From the NCBI RefSeq assembly GCF_030209375.1, contig NZ_JARVSC010000006.1:62001-126000 (forward strand): 64,000 bases of DNA. The letters are read 5' to 3'. The stretch is from Plantibacter sp. ME-Dv--P-122b. Lineage in GTDB: Bacteria > Actinomycetota > Actinomycetes > Actinomycetales > Microbacteriaceae. Of the stretch, positions 17,385-26,386 are shown in pieces (position 1 is the stretch's first letter; every line of letters starts with the position of its first letter). A program made the position numbers and the translations under genes. The notes under the pieces were generated by a model that was not told where the DNA came from, did no database searches, and saw nothing but the letters and a program-made list of their open reading frames with translations.

Positions 17385-18383
17385 ATGAGCGTCATGGCCC
17401 CTGCAGCGCGCCCTCCGCGCGCGCCGGAGTCGGCGGTCCCCACCCGCCGCCGGGTGAGCCTCGTGCGGCGCCGCGCGACCACGCTCGCGCTGGCGGTCGG
17501 TATCCCGCTCGCCCTGCTGATCGCGGCCCACGCCCTCGTCCCCGACATCCTCGGGCTCGGGCTCGTCTGGGACAACGCCTTGCCGTGGACGTGGGTCGTG
17601 CTCCCCGTGCTCTTCCTCGTCCTCCTCGTCGCGCGCACCCCGGGAGCCGTCATCGGTCTCCTCGCACCGACGCTCGTCTGGGCCTTCCTGTTCGGCCCCG
17701 GCGTCGTCCCGATGGGTGACGCACGCTCGGCGGTCCCGGCAGAAGCCTCACTCACGGTCGCCAGCCAGAACCTCGGGCCGGAGGGCGATCCCGCGGTCAT
17801 CGCGGGTTCTCTCGCATCCAGTGGTGCGGATCTCATCGCGCTCCAGGAGATCGAGGACCACGACCGCGAACCGCTCGCCGCGACCCTCGACGAGCGGTAC
17901 CCGTACTCCGTGCTCACGGGGACGGTGGGTCTCTGGAGCCGCTATCCGATCGCCGACTCGGTCGGGCTGAAGCTCGGCCTCGACTGGTACCGGGCGATCA
18001 ACGCCGTCGTCGACACCCCGTCCGGAGCAGTGAGCGTCTACGTGATCCACGCCGACTCCGCGCGTCCGGGTGCGCACGCCGAACGGGACGTGATGCTCGC
18101 GGAGTTGGCCGACACCGTCGCGGCGAACACCCGGGATCGGATCGTCGTCATGGGCGACTTCAACGCCTCCGCCTCCGACCGGGCGCTCGCCGCGCTCCAG
18201 AGCGAGGTGTCGGAGCCCAATCAGAGCGAGGGCGGCTTCGGACTCACCTGGCCGGCCGGGACACCGCTCATGCGACTCGACCACGTCTTCGTCCGCGGCA
18301 TGACCGCGACCCACAACGCCGTCGGCGACGCCGAGGGCAGCGACCACCACGGCATCGTGTCGAGCTTTCGGCTCGACCGCTGA
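17385..18383 (+). CDS. Membrane-anchored endonuclease/exonuclease/phosphatase-fold protein
   Basis: About 332 residues. Three hydrophobic helices (LALAVGIPLALLIAAHAL, WTWVVLPVLFLVLLV and VIGLLAPTLVWAFLF) are followed by an EEP domain outside the membrane. Metal and catalytic residues are visible in VASQNL, LIALQEIEDHD, MGDFNAS and the terminal GSDHHGIV. Substrate is unknown; phosphodiesterase or nuclease activity at the cell surface is plausible. The start is uncertain: ATG 17385 and ATG 17394 lack a good Shine-Dalgarno. A GTG at 17337 would place a run of nine C bases inside the coding sequence. Confidence 0.85.
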   Translation: MSVMAPAARPPRAPESAVPTRRRVSLVRRRATTLALAVGIPLALLIAAHALVPDILGLGLVWDNALPWTWVVLPVLFLVLLVARTPGAVIGLLAPTLVWAFLFGPGVVPMGDARSAVPAEASLTVASQNLGPEGDPAVIAGSLASSGADLIALQEIEDHDREPLAATLDERYPYSVLTGTVGLWSRYPIADSVGLKLGLDWYRAINAVVDTPSGAVSVYVIHADSARPGAHAERDVMLAELADTVAANTRDRIVVMGDFNASASDRALAALQSEVSEPNQSEGGFGLTWPAGTPLMRLDHVFVRGMTATHNAVGDAEGSDHHGIVSSFRLDR

Positions 18384-18436
18384 CCGCGCGCCTCGGGCGA
18401 CGATCGGCGGCTCTGCGCCCGTTCAGCCGATGTCAC

Positions 18437-19780
<1,344 letters not shown>

Positions 19781-19792
19781 GCATCGTCACCT

Positions 19793-19834
19793 GAAGGCTC
19801 TCAGGGGTGCCGATCGGCACCCCTGAGAGCCTTC
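19793..19834 (+). terminator. Terminator of eno
   Basis: A perfect 42-base inverted repeat (21 bases per arm) directly after the eno stop. Confidence 0.85.
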
Positions 19835-19854
19835 GTCGTGTGCGGGAGGCGCCT

Positions 19855-20631
19855 GTGAAGAAGCCATCGATGCCGGCTGGCGGCGAATCGAAGTCCACGC
19901 CGTCCAGCAGCGGCGCAGCGTCCTCCTCGTCCTCCGGCTCGTCGAAGCAGCGCTCGGCGGCGAAGCCCCGGTCGGGTGCCGGTGCGGCCTCCTCCAAGCG
20001 CGCCTCGTCGTCGTCTAAGCGTCCGGCGGGAGCCACCGCGAAGCCCGCACGCTCCGCAGCACCCGCGCCACGGTCGACCACGAAGGCCCCGCGATCCGCA
20101 CCGGCCGGTTCCTCCGCACCGCGCTCGCGCACCGGCTCGACCCGGACCGCCCCGGCACGCCAGTCGGACGCCGGCGGCTGGTTGCGGAGTCTGCGTCTGT
20201 CCGGGTTCAGCGTCCTGCTCCTCGGCATCCTCGTGCTCGGGGTCGTCGTCCTCGCACCGAACCTCAAGACCTTCCTCGAGCAGCGACAGCAGATCGCCGC
20301 GCTGGAGGCCGGTGTCGCCGACACCCAGAAGCAGGTGGACGCGCAGCAGGCCGAACGCGAACGCTGGAACGACCAGAGCTACGTCATGACACAGGCACGC
20401 GACCGCCTGTTCTACGCCCTACCCGGCGAGGTCAGCTACATCATCATCAACGACGTCGACCCGGCGTCGCTGCCCACCACCGAGACGCCCGTGAGCGACA
20501 CGCTCGTCGACTCGCAGTCCGACTGGCTCGACGGCCTGCTGTCCTCGCTCGTCGCCACCGGCTACTCGCCGGCCCCGGTCGCGACCGATACCCCCGCCCC
20601 CACGCAGACGACGCCTCCCGTCGGCGGCTGA
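19855..20631 (+). CDS. DivIC/FtsB-like septum formation initiator
   Basis: About 258 residues: a long N-terminal cytoplasmic tail rich in Ser, Ala, Lys and Pro (about 115 residues), one membrane helix (SVLLLGILVLGVVVLAP) near 118-138, then a short extracellular coiled coil (EQRQQIAALEAGVADTQKQV). The DivIC pattern RDRLFYALPGEVSYIII ends the domain. The tail after it is Thr/Pro rich. Predicted to work in the division complex with FtsL and FtsQ. I chose GTG 19855, which has GGGAGG about 6 bases upstream; GTG 19807 lies inside the eno terminator. The order eno-divIC-DUF501 is conserved in actinobacteria. Confidence 0.88.
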   Translation: MKKPSMPAGGESKSTPSSSGAASSSSSGSSKQRSAAKPRSGAGAASSKRASSSSKRPAGATAKPARSAAPAPRSTTKAPRSAPAGSSAPRSRTGSTRTAPARQSDAGGWLRSLRLSGFSVLLLGILVLGVVVLAPNLKTFLEQRQQIAALEAGVADTQKQVDAQQAERERWNDQSYVMTQARDRLFYALPGEVSYIIINDVDPASLPTTETPVSDTLVDSQSDWLDGLLSSLVATGYSPAPVATDTPAPTQTTPPVGG

Positions 20632-20657
20632 CGTCCGGACGCAGTGGTGAACCCGGC

Positions 20658-20663
20658 GATAAT
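20658..20663 (+). promoter_or_regulatory. -10 hexamer, leaderless promoter of the DUF501 gene
   Basis: GATAAT ends exactly 6 bases before ATG 20670. Confidence 0.5.
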
Positions 20664-20669
20664 GGAAGC

Positions 20670-21191
20670 ATGAGCACCCCTCCTTTCGGTCCTGTCTCCG
20701 AGCGCGACGTCGAGATCGTGTCGGCTCAACTGGGACGCCCGGCCCGAAACGTCGTCGGCATCGCGGCACGCTGTGTCTGCGGCGCCCCGACCGTCGTGTC
20801 CACCGCTCCTCGCCTCGCCGACGGCACGCCGTTCCCCACGTTCTACTACCTGACCCACCCGGCGGCAACGGCCGCAGTCTCCTCGCTCGAGGCGACGCAG
20901 GTGATGAACGAGTACAACGAGCTCCTGGCCGAGGACGAAGCGGTCCGTGCCGACTACGCCACCGCACACACGTCCTACCTCGCCGACCGCACCTCCATCG
21001 CCGAGGTCGCCGAGATCGACGGGATCTCCGCCGGCGGCATGCCGGTGCGGGTCAAGTGCCTCCACGCGCTCGTCGGCCACGCCCTCGCGGCTGGTCCGGG
21101 CGTCAACCCCATCGGCGACCTCGCGCTCGACCGCGCGAGCTGGAGCCCCGAGGTGTGCGCATGCGCGGACGGCCAGGCGGGGCAGGGATAG
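20670..21191 (+). CDS. DUF501 domain protein
   Basis: A 173-residue cytosolic protein whose domain covers almost the full length. Conserved blocks are GRPARNVVGIAARCVCGAP, PFPTFYYLTHP and MPVRVKCLHALVGHALAAGPGVNPIGD. Several Cys and His residues (RCVCG, KCLHALVGH) suggest metal binding, which is inference. Family function is unknown, but the gene nearly always sits between divIC and ppx in actinobacteria. Here ppx is replaced by a subtilisin-like protease that overlaps this gene's end by 31 bases. Confidence 0.92.
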   Translation: MSTPPFGPVSERDVEIVSAQLGRPARNVVGIAARCVCGAPTVVSTAPRLADGTPFPTFYYLTHPAATAAVSSLEATQVMNEYNELLAEDEAVRADYATAHTSYLADRTSIAEVAEIDGISAGGMPVRVKCLHALVGHALAAGPGVNPIGDLALDRASWSPEVCACADGQAGQG

Positions 21192-22534
21192 GCCCCCCAC
21201 GCGACAGGGGTCGCCTGCGGGGGAGTGACGGACCGCGACGCGGAGACCGTCGTCGTCCGCGCGGCCTCCGAGGTGCGCTCTCGGCGCTGTCCACGGTGCT
21301 CCTGACGCTCCTGCTCGTGGGGACGCAGGCGCTCCCGGCGTCGGCGGACACGGTGCGCGACATGCAGTACTGGCTCGGCGACTACGGCTTCACGACGGCG
21401 TGGGAGACGACGAAGGGCGCCGGTGTCACCGTCGCCGTGATCGACACCGGCATCGCGAGCGGTCCGGCGGAGTTGACCGGTGCGGTCGCGGGTGGCGTCG
21501 ACGTCTCCGGGCTCGGGAGTCCCGACGGCCGGACACCGGTTGGCTCCGAGGGGAGCGAGCACGGCACGTTGGTCGCCTCGATGATCGCCGGTCGTGGTCG
21601 CACGGGCGGTGCCGGGGTCATCGGCGTGGCGCCAGAGGCACGCCTGCTCTCCGTCTCGGTCGGGTTCGGCTCCGACGGATCGGCCGTCGTCCCCTGGGAC
21701 GACCAGATCGCGACCGCCGTCCGGTGGGCCGTGGACAACGGTGCCGACGTCATCAACATGTCACTGACGCGCAACAGCCTCGACTGGCCGACGAGCTGGG
21801 ACGACGCCTTCCTCTACGCGTTCTCGCACGACGTCGTCGTGGTGGCTGCAGCGGGCAACCGGGGGAGCGGGACGGTCGAGGTCGGTGCGCCAGCGACGAT
21901 CCCGGGTGTGCTGACCGTCGCCGGTGTGGACCGCGAAGGGTCGGCGAGCTTCGACGCCTCGAGCCAGGGCATCACGATCGCCGTCGCAGCGCCGAGCGAG
22001 CAACTCGTCGGGGTGACGCCCGCCGGGTCCTACGTGCAGTGGCAGGGGACGAGCGGGGCGGCACCGATCGTCTCCGGCCTCGTGGCGCTCGTCCGCTCCG
22101 CCTGGCCCGAGCTCAGTGCCGCCGACGCCATCAAACGCGTGACGGCCACGGCGAAGCAGGTGGGTGACTCCGCGCAGAGCCCCATCTACGGCGCAGGTCT
22201 CATCGACGCCGCAAAGGCGGTCAGCGGTTCCGTCGCTCCGGCGACGACCTCGCCGGAGCAGCAGCTGTCCGACTGGATCACGCTCTACCGACGGGCACCG
22301 CAGGTCCCCGACCCCGAGCCGGGAGCCGAGCAGCCGTCGCCGACACCGGTGCCGGTACCCCCGGCGATTCCGGAGAACGAGGCCGTCGAGGTGCGCGCCA
22401 ACCCGTTCCTCCCGACGCCGAGCACCCTGCTCTACGGGTCACTACCACTGGCGCTCCTCCTCGGAACTGGTAGCCTGGTCACGCTCGGTGTCATAGGCGC
22501 TACCAGGCATTTCAAGCGGGTGCTGCAGAAGTAG
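21161..22534 (+). CDS. Mycosin-like S8 subtilisin protease, membrane-anchored
   Basis: About 457 residues. An Arg-rich N-terminus precedes a signal sequence (LSTVLLTLLLVGTQALPASA). The subtilisin domain has the catalytic triad Asp in VAVIDTGI near 94, His in SEHGTLVASMIAG near 133, and Ser in QGTSGAAPIVSGL near 297. After a Pro-rich linker, a C-terminal membrane helix (SLPLALLLGTGSLVTLGVIGA) and a basic tail complete the layout, the same architecture as MycP proteases of type VII secretion. No ESX gene is in the window, so the substrate is unknown. ATG 21161 has GAGG 8 bases upstream. Confidence 0.88.
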   Translation: MRGRPGGAGIGPPRDRGRLRGSDGPRRGDRRRPRGLRGALSALSTVLLTLLLVGTQALPASADTVRDMQYWLGDYGFTTAWETTKGAGVTVAVIDTGIASGPAELTGAVAGGVDVSGLGSPDGRTPVGSEGSEHGTLVASMIAGRGRTGGAGVIGVAPEARLLSVSVGFGSDGSAVVPWDDQIATAVRWAVDNGADVINMSLTRNSLDWPTSWDDAFLYAFSHDVVVVAAAGNRGSGTVEVGAPATIPGVLTVAGVDREGSASFDASSQGITIAVAAPSEQLVGVTPAGSYVQWQGTSGAAPIVSGLVALVRSAWPELSAADAIKRVTATAKQVGDSAQSPIYGAGLIDAAKAVSGSVAPATTSPEQQLSDWITLYRRAPQVPDPEPGAEQPSPTPVPVPPAIPENEAVEVRANPFLPTPSTLLYGSLPLALLLGTGSLVTLGVIGATRHFKRVLQK

Positions 22535-22600
22535 TACCCTGTTCCGATATTCTCAGACACTCATCTGAACCAATCGTCTTGACGTAGGAGATCGTTCGCC

Positions 22601-24151
22601 GTGCCCAAAATTCTGATCGTCGGTGGTGGTTACGCCGGGTTCTACACCGCATGGAAGCTCGAGAAGCAGCTTCGTCGTGGTGAGGCCGAAGTCACCATGG
22701 TCGACCCGCTGCCCTACATGACCTACCAGCCCTTCCTGCCGGAGGTCGCCGCCGGTTCCATCGAGCCGCGTCACGCGGTCGTCTCGCCGCGTCGCCACCT
22801 GAAGCACACCAACGTGATCACCGCCAAGGTCACGGGCATCAACCACGCCGAGAAGAAGGCGACCATCACGCCCGAGGTCGGTGAGCCCTGGGAGGTCGAC
22901 TACGACATCATCGTCGTCACCGCCGGAGCCGTCTCCCGCACCTTCCCGATCCCCGGTGTCGCCGACACCGCGATCGGGCTCAAGACCATCGAAGAGGCCG
23001 TCGCGATCCGCGACCGCGTGCTCTCCAACTTCGACAAGGCCGCGAACCTGCCGGCCGGGCCCGAGCGCGACCGTCTCCTGACCTTCACGGTCGTCGGTGG
23101 CGGCTTCGCCGGTATCGAGGTCTTCGCCGAGCTGCGTTCGTTCGCGAGCTCGCTGCTGAAGTTCTACCCGCAGCTGTCCTTCGAGGACACGCACTTCCAC
23201 CTGATCGAGGCCATGGGACGCATCATGCCCGAGGTCAAGATCGAGACGAGCCACTGGGTCCTCAAGAACCTGGCCGAGCGCGGCGCGCTCGTGCACCTCG
23301 ACACGCAGCTGCAGTCGGCTGTCGACGGCAAGATCGAGCTTTCGACCGGTGAGTCGTTCGAGTCCGACCTCATCGTCTGGACCGCCGGCGTCATGGCGAA
23401 CCCGGGCGTCGTCCGCGGTGGCGACCTCCCCGTCGAGGAGCGCGGTCGCATCAAGACCCGCGCCGATCTCCGCGTCGGTACCGACGACGACATCGTCGAG
23501 GGTGCTTGGGCGGCCGGCGACGTCTCCGCCGTGCCCGACCTCAGCGGTGGTGGCGTCGGTGGATTCTGCGTGCCGAACGCTCAGCACGCCGTCCGTCAGG
23601 GCAAGCTCCTCGCGAAGAACATCACCGCGGTCCTCCGCGGCGAGGAGCCGAAGAACTACTTCCACAAGAACATGGGTGCGGTCGCCGGTCTCGGCATCGG
23701 CGTCGGTGTCTTCCAGTCCGGCAACCTCGCGATCAAGGGCCTCCCGGCCTGGTTCGCGCACCGTGGATACCACGGCCTGGCCATGCCGAGCTTCGAGCGC
23801 AAGTTCCGCGTGTTCGGTGGCTGGTGGAACAACTTCTGGCTGGGACGCGACATCGTCTCGCTGTCGGCCGTGCAGACGCCGCGTGAGGCCTTCGAGACCT
23901 TCGCGTCGCGCCCGAAGCCCCCGGCAGACGCTGCAGCCCCCGCAGCCGCTCCGGCTGCTCCCGCAGCGGCTGAGAAGCCGGCTCGCAAGGCTCCCGTGAA
24001 GCGCAAGCCGAAGGCCGCCCCGGCCGAGGCCGCAGCGCCCGCCGCCGAGGCCCCCGCTGCCGAGGCTCCTGCTGGTACCGGTGCCCCGACCGGTGCCGAC
24101 GACGAGCAGGCGTACGCGACGCCCGCTGAGGAAGTCAGCGCGAACAAGTAG
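22601..24151 (+). CDS. ndh: Type II NADH dehydrogenase
   Basis: A peripheral membrane flavoprotein that passes electrons from NADH to menaquinone without pumping protons. The FAD site is ILIVGGGYAGFYTAWKLEK at 3-21, the NADH site is VVGGGFAGIEV near 163, and a second FAD motif is AWAAGDVSAVPD near 303. A hydrophobic C-terminal helix (GLPAWFAHRGYHGLAM) follows. The core ends near residue 435. It is extended by about 80 residues of Ala/Pro/Lys-rich sequence reminiscent of a histone H1 tail, which is longer than usual. GTG start, with GGAG about 11 bases upstream. Confidence 0.93.
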   Translation: MPKILIVGGGYAGFYTAWKLEKQLRRGEAEVTMVDPLPYMTYQPFLPEVAAGSIEPRHAVVSPRRHLKHTNVITAKVTGINHAEKKATITPEVGEPWEVDYDIIVVTAGAVSRTFPIPGVADTAIGLKTIEEAVAIRDRVLSNFDKAANLPAGPERDRLLTFTVVGGGFAGIEVFAELRSFASSLLKFYPQLSFEDTHFHLIEAMGRIMPEVKIETSHWVLKNLAERGALVHLDTQLQSAVDGKIELSTGESFESDLIVWTAGVMANPGVVRGGDLPVEERGRIKTRADLRVGTDDDIVEGAWAAGDVSAVPDLSGGGVGGFCVPNAQHAVRQGKLLAKNITAVLRGEEPKNYFHKNMGAVAGLGIGVGVFQSGNLAIKGLPAWFAHRGYHGLAMPSFERKFRVFGGWWNNFWLGRDIVSLSAVQTPREAFETFASRPKPPADAAAPAAAPAAPAAAEKPARKAPVKRKPKAAPAEAAAPAAEAPAAEAPAGTGAPTGADDEQAYATPAEEVSANK

Positions 24152-24180
24152 TCCGGACCGGAGCCCAGCGCTCCGTTCCT

Positions 24181-24224
24181 CGAGAGGCGCATGTCATCCG
24201 GTTCGCCGGGGCATGCGCCTCTCG
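24181..24224 (+). terminator. Terminator of ndh
   Basis: A 13-bp perfect stem (24181-24193 with 24212-24224) capped by an inner CCGG-TTCG-CCGG hairpin. Confidence 0.8.
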
Positions 24225-24255
24225 GCGTTCGACGCCTCGATACGATGAGGTGCAC

Positions 24256-24329
24256 GCCCCCGTAGCCCAACTGGCAGAGGCAGGCGACTTAAAATCGCCG
24301 CAGTGTGGGTTCGAACCCCACCGGGGGTA
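24256..24329 (+). tRNA. tRNA with UAA anticodon (Leu), short variable loop
   Basis: A complete cloverleaf can be drawn. The acceptor stem GCCCCCG pairs with CGGGGGT. The D arm is at 24265-24281 with GG in the loop. The anticodon stem GGCGA/TCGCC encloses the loop CTTAAAA, so the anticodon is UAA (24290-24292), reading UUA Leu. The variable region is only 5 bases (GCAGT). The T arm is GTGGG-TTCGAAC-CCCAC, and the discriminator is A. The CCA end is not encoded (CCG follows). The D arm resembles Leu tRNAs (CTGGCAGAGGC), but bacterial tRNA-Leu normally has a long variable arm, which is absent here. Confidence 0.85.
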
Positions 24330-24416
24330 CCGCGAAGATCTCGTCCACCCAGGCCGCCCCCACCGGATCGGCCCGTTTCCTGATGGGATGCACGGGTCGT
24401 GGGTTGTGCGAGCGGG

Positions 24417-24872
24417 TCACCGCCGGGTTCGGCCGGACGGCGCGGCCATCGCGGACACCGGGAGGTGCCCCGCGGCGAGGACTGCCGCCGCGACGGCGAT
24501 CCACGGGTTGCTCAACCACGCTGCAGCACAGAAGAACACCACGACCGGGAGGACTGCCATCGGAATCGGCACCCACCACCAGCGCTGGTACAGCATGGTC
24601 CCGTCGCGACCGCCGAGCAGATACCGACCCCACATCGCGTAGTACCCCGCCAACGCGACGAGCGCCGGGATCGCCCACCCCCACCTGAGAACTCCCGCTG
24701 CGGTGATGGTCGGGACCACCAGGCACAACGCTTGACCTGCACGTTCGAGCCAGATCAGCGGACGAGGTGCCCGCGTGGTGGGGATGGCGACGCTCGGTGG
24801 GATCCACCACAGCACGAGGTTCGGTGCCAGGACCGCGACTCCGACGACCAGACCCCACAAGGAAAACCCCAT
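24417..24872 (-). CDS. Four-helix membrane protein of unknown function
   Basis: 151 residues with about four hydrophobic helices: LWGLVVGVAVLAPNLVLWW, ALCLVVPTITAAGVLRW, WAIPALVALAGYYAMWGRYL and PIPMAVLPVVVFFCAAAW. No family is recognised. The ATG lies exactly 6 bases downstream of TATCCT (24879-24884 on this strand), supporting a real leaderless gene. It lies between the tRNA and a HEAT-like gene. Confidence 0.7.
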   Translation of the reverse strand: MGFSLWGLVVGVAVLAPNLVLWWIPPSVAIPTTRAPRPLIWLERAGQALCLVVPTITAAGVLRWGWAIPALVALAGYYAMWGRYLLGGRDGTMLYQRWWWVPIPMAVLPVVVFFCAAAWLSNPWIAVAAAVLAAGHLPVSAMAAPSGRTRR

Positions 24873-24878
24873 GCTCGG

Positions 24879-24884
24879 AGGATA
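24879..24884 (-). promoter_or_regulatory. -10 hexamer, leaderless promoter of the 4-TM gene
   Basis: TATCCT on the minus strand, 6 bases before the ATG. Confidence 0.5.
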
Positions 24885-24956
24885 GCTCCGACCACGCTCG
24901 CCCCTCGTCGAGCGCTTCGCCGACCTCGTGGGCCGATGGCGGTGACCGAGCGGCGT

Positions 24957-25643
24957 TCAGAGCAACGACGTCAGGCGCGCCTTCCGTCGGTTCTCCCGGA
25001 TGATCCACGCGACATCGGGGTGCCGCTCGTCGAGCTCGCGGAACGCGGGCAGGCCCGTTCCGGGTCGGGCAGCCACCGCGACGCTCCAGCAGTACCCGAG
25101 TGTCTGTCGGAGCGTTCTGGCGTCTTGCTGTCGGTTTCGTTCTGGCGGCAACGCGGCCAGGAACGCTGTCGTCATCTGGCACACCTCGATGGCCGCCGCT
25201 GCGACAGCCGGGTCGTGGAGCAGTCGTGGCTCACAGATCCCTGCGACGGCAGCGCGTTGCACGAGCGGCGACGCGTCTGCAGCCCATCCGCGAGCGACGT
25301 TGGTGAGCGCTGCTGCGTTCCTGTCTCCGAGATGCTGCAGACCGATGGCCACTCCTTCGCGGACCCGCCAGCGGGCATCCGCGGCCAGCTCGCGGGCGAT
25401 GCCCTCGGGCTCGGGCCGTTCGGCACGGCTCCCGAGGATGGCCGCAGCGCACATCGCCTGATATTCACCGCCGTCATCGAGGAGCGTGCGGGCATCGGCC
25501 TCATCCGCTTGGGGGAGCAGCGCCTCCAGGAGACTGAGGTTCGCTCGTGGACCGGGTAGTCCGGAGTGCTCCCCGAGGAGCTGGGGCCACGCAGTGCGAG
25601 GGACGTTTCGCAATGTCGCGTCCCACTTCGTCGCGTCCTTCAT
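24957..25643 (-). CDS. HEAT-repeat-like alpha-helical protein
   Basis: About 228 residues, nearly all helix, with repeating A/L-rich helical pairs. Examples are ARELAADARWRVREGVAIGL and ARGWAADASPLVQRAAVAGI, the second having the D-x-x-x-x-V-R pattern of HEAT or DNA-alkylation-repair (AlkD-like) repeats. It ends with a basic helix (IIRENRRKARLTSLL). No catalytic residues can be assigned; a binding or scaffold role is inferred. I chose ATG 25643 because TATGCT lies exactly 6 bases upstream; an upstream in-frame start at 25679 adds 12 residues. Confidence 0.72.
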   Translation of the reverse strand: MKDATKWDATLRNVPRTAWPQLLGEHSGLPGPRANLSLLEALLPQADEADARTLLDDGGEYQAMCAAAILGSRAERPEPEGIARELAADARWRVREGVAIGLQHLGDRNAAALTNVARGWAADASPLVQRAAVAGICEPRLLHDPAVAAAAIEVCQMTTAFLAALPPERNRQQDARTLRQTLGYCWSVAVAARPGTGLPAFRELDERHPDVAWIIRENRRKARLTSLL

Positions 25644-25649
25644 GACGTG

Positions 25650-25655
25650 AGCATA
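25650..25655 (-). promoter_or_regulatory. -10 hexamer, leaderless promoter of the HEAT-like gene
   Basis: TATGCT on the minus strand, exactly 6 bases before ATG 25643. Confidence 0.5.
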
Positions 25656-25705
25656 TGGTGCCTCGAGTCTCCGTCGCACCGCTGTTCACATGGAAGGATG
25701 GACGC

Positions 25706-25921
25706 ATGGCTACCCGCACGCTCACGACGCTCGTCGACGACCTCGACGGTTCCGACATCCCACGCGGGCTGGGGGAGACGGTCCGGTTCGGCATCGACGG
25801 CGAGAACTACGAGATCGACCTGACCGACGACAACGCGGCGGCACTCCGCGAGACGCTGGCGTCGTACGTCGAGGCCGCACGACCCGTCATCGCGTCGGCG
25901 TCGCTCCGCCGCCTGCACTGA
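25706..25921 (+). CDS. Lsr2 N-terminal domain only
   Basis: 71 residues that align by eye with the Lsr2 dimerisation domain: LVDDLDGSDI, then ETVRFGIDGENYEIDLTDDNAAALRETLASYVEAAR. Lsr2 is the actinobacterial H-NS-like nucleoid protein that silences AT-rich DNA. Here the gene stops right after the first domain (ASLRRLH), so the C-terminal AT-hook DNA-binding domain is missing. GGAAGGA lies 7 bases before the ATG. It could form mixed dimers with full-length Lsr2. It may instead be a decayed copy, but the start, Shine-Dalgarno and frame are intact. Confidence 0.82.
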   Translation: MATRTLTTLVDDLDGSDIPRGLGETVRFGIDGENYEIDLTDDNAAALRETLASYVEAARPVIASASLRRLH

Positions 25922-26004
25922 GCTGACGCCCGCACGGCGCGCTGTACCCGTCTGCACGTTCGTCTCGATCCTGCAAGGGTCCCTGTCGGGCATGGGAGCG
26001 CGAC

Positions 26005-26010
26005 TAGCGT
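26005..26010 (+). promoter_or_regulatory. -10 hexamer upstream of the small acidic gene
   Basis: TAGCGT lies 7 bases before ATG 26018, close to the leaderless spacing seen elsewhere. Confidence 0.45.
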
Positions 26011-26017
26011 GCTCAGC

Positions 26018-26272
26018 ATGAGTACTCCGAGCGACCACGACCACGCACTGAACGACGACGACCAGACGAGCAAGGACCGCACCTACAGCCCCTCCAGCGA
26101 GGCGGAGACGGCGGCCAAGCAGGACGATGGGCAGCCCGTCGTCCGCGATCCCGACATCGCCTCCGGCATGATCAACGTCGCCCCCGGGACCGGTGGTCCG
26201 GACGACACCGGCGACGTCGATGTCGACCCAGGTGAGCTCCACATCCCTCGCGATCCCGACAGCGCGCACTGA
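26018..26272 (+). CDS. Small acidic protein of unknown function
   Basis: 84 residues, rich in Asp, Pro and Gly, with no hydrophobic core segment (for example ALNDDDQTSKDRTYSPSSEA and GDVDVDPGELHIP). It is probably intrinsically disordered. No family is recognised. Support comes from the -10 hexamer 7 bases before the ATG and an uninterrupted frame. Confidence 0.55.
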   Translation: MSTPSDHDHALNDDDQTSKDRTYSPSSEAETAAKQDDGQPVVRDPDIASGMINVAPGTGGPDDTGDVDVDPGELHIPRDPDSAH

Positions 26273-26345
26273 GACAACGATGCCTCGGGCGTTGACCCCT
26301 GAATAGGGCGCATAAAACGGATGACGCGAACGCGACACGTCGGTG

Positions 26346-26358
26346 TTGCGTCACGCAA
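26346..26358. promoter_or_regulatory. Perfect palindrome, possible operator
   Basis: TTGCGTCACGCAA (6-bp arms, central C) lies 16 bases upstream of the TACCTT hexamer that may drive the candidate RNA. Confidence 0.4.
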
Positions 26359-26374
26359 GGTGCCTCCAGTCCGC

Positions 26375-26380
26375 TACCTT
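26375..26380 (+). promoter_or_regulatory. -10 hexamer for the candidate structured RNA
   Basis: TACCTT; transcription would start near 26387, just before the outer stem of the predicted RNA. Confidence 0.4.
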
Positions 26381-26386
26381 CGAGGT

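Noticed and set aside
21161-22534. Evidence for a type VII secretion locus
   Set aside because: Only a mycosin-like protease is present; no ecc or WXG100 gene is in the window.
24256-24329. Interpretation as a bldA-type regulatory tRNA
   Set aside because: bldA has a long variable arm and this tRNA does not; UUA codon use could not be counted here, so regulation is not claimed.
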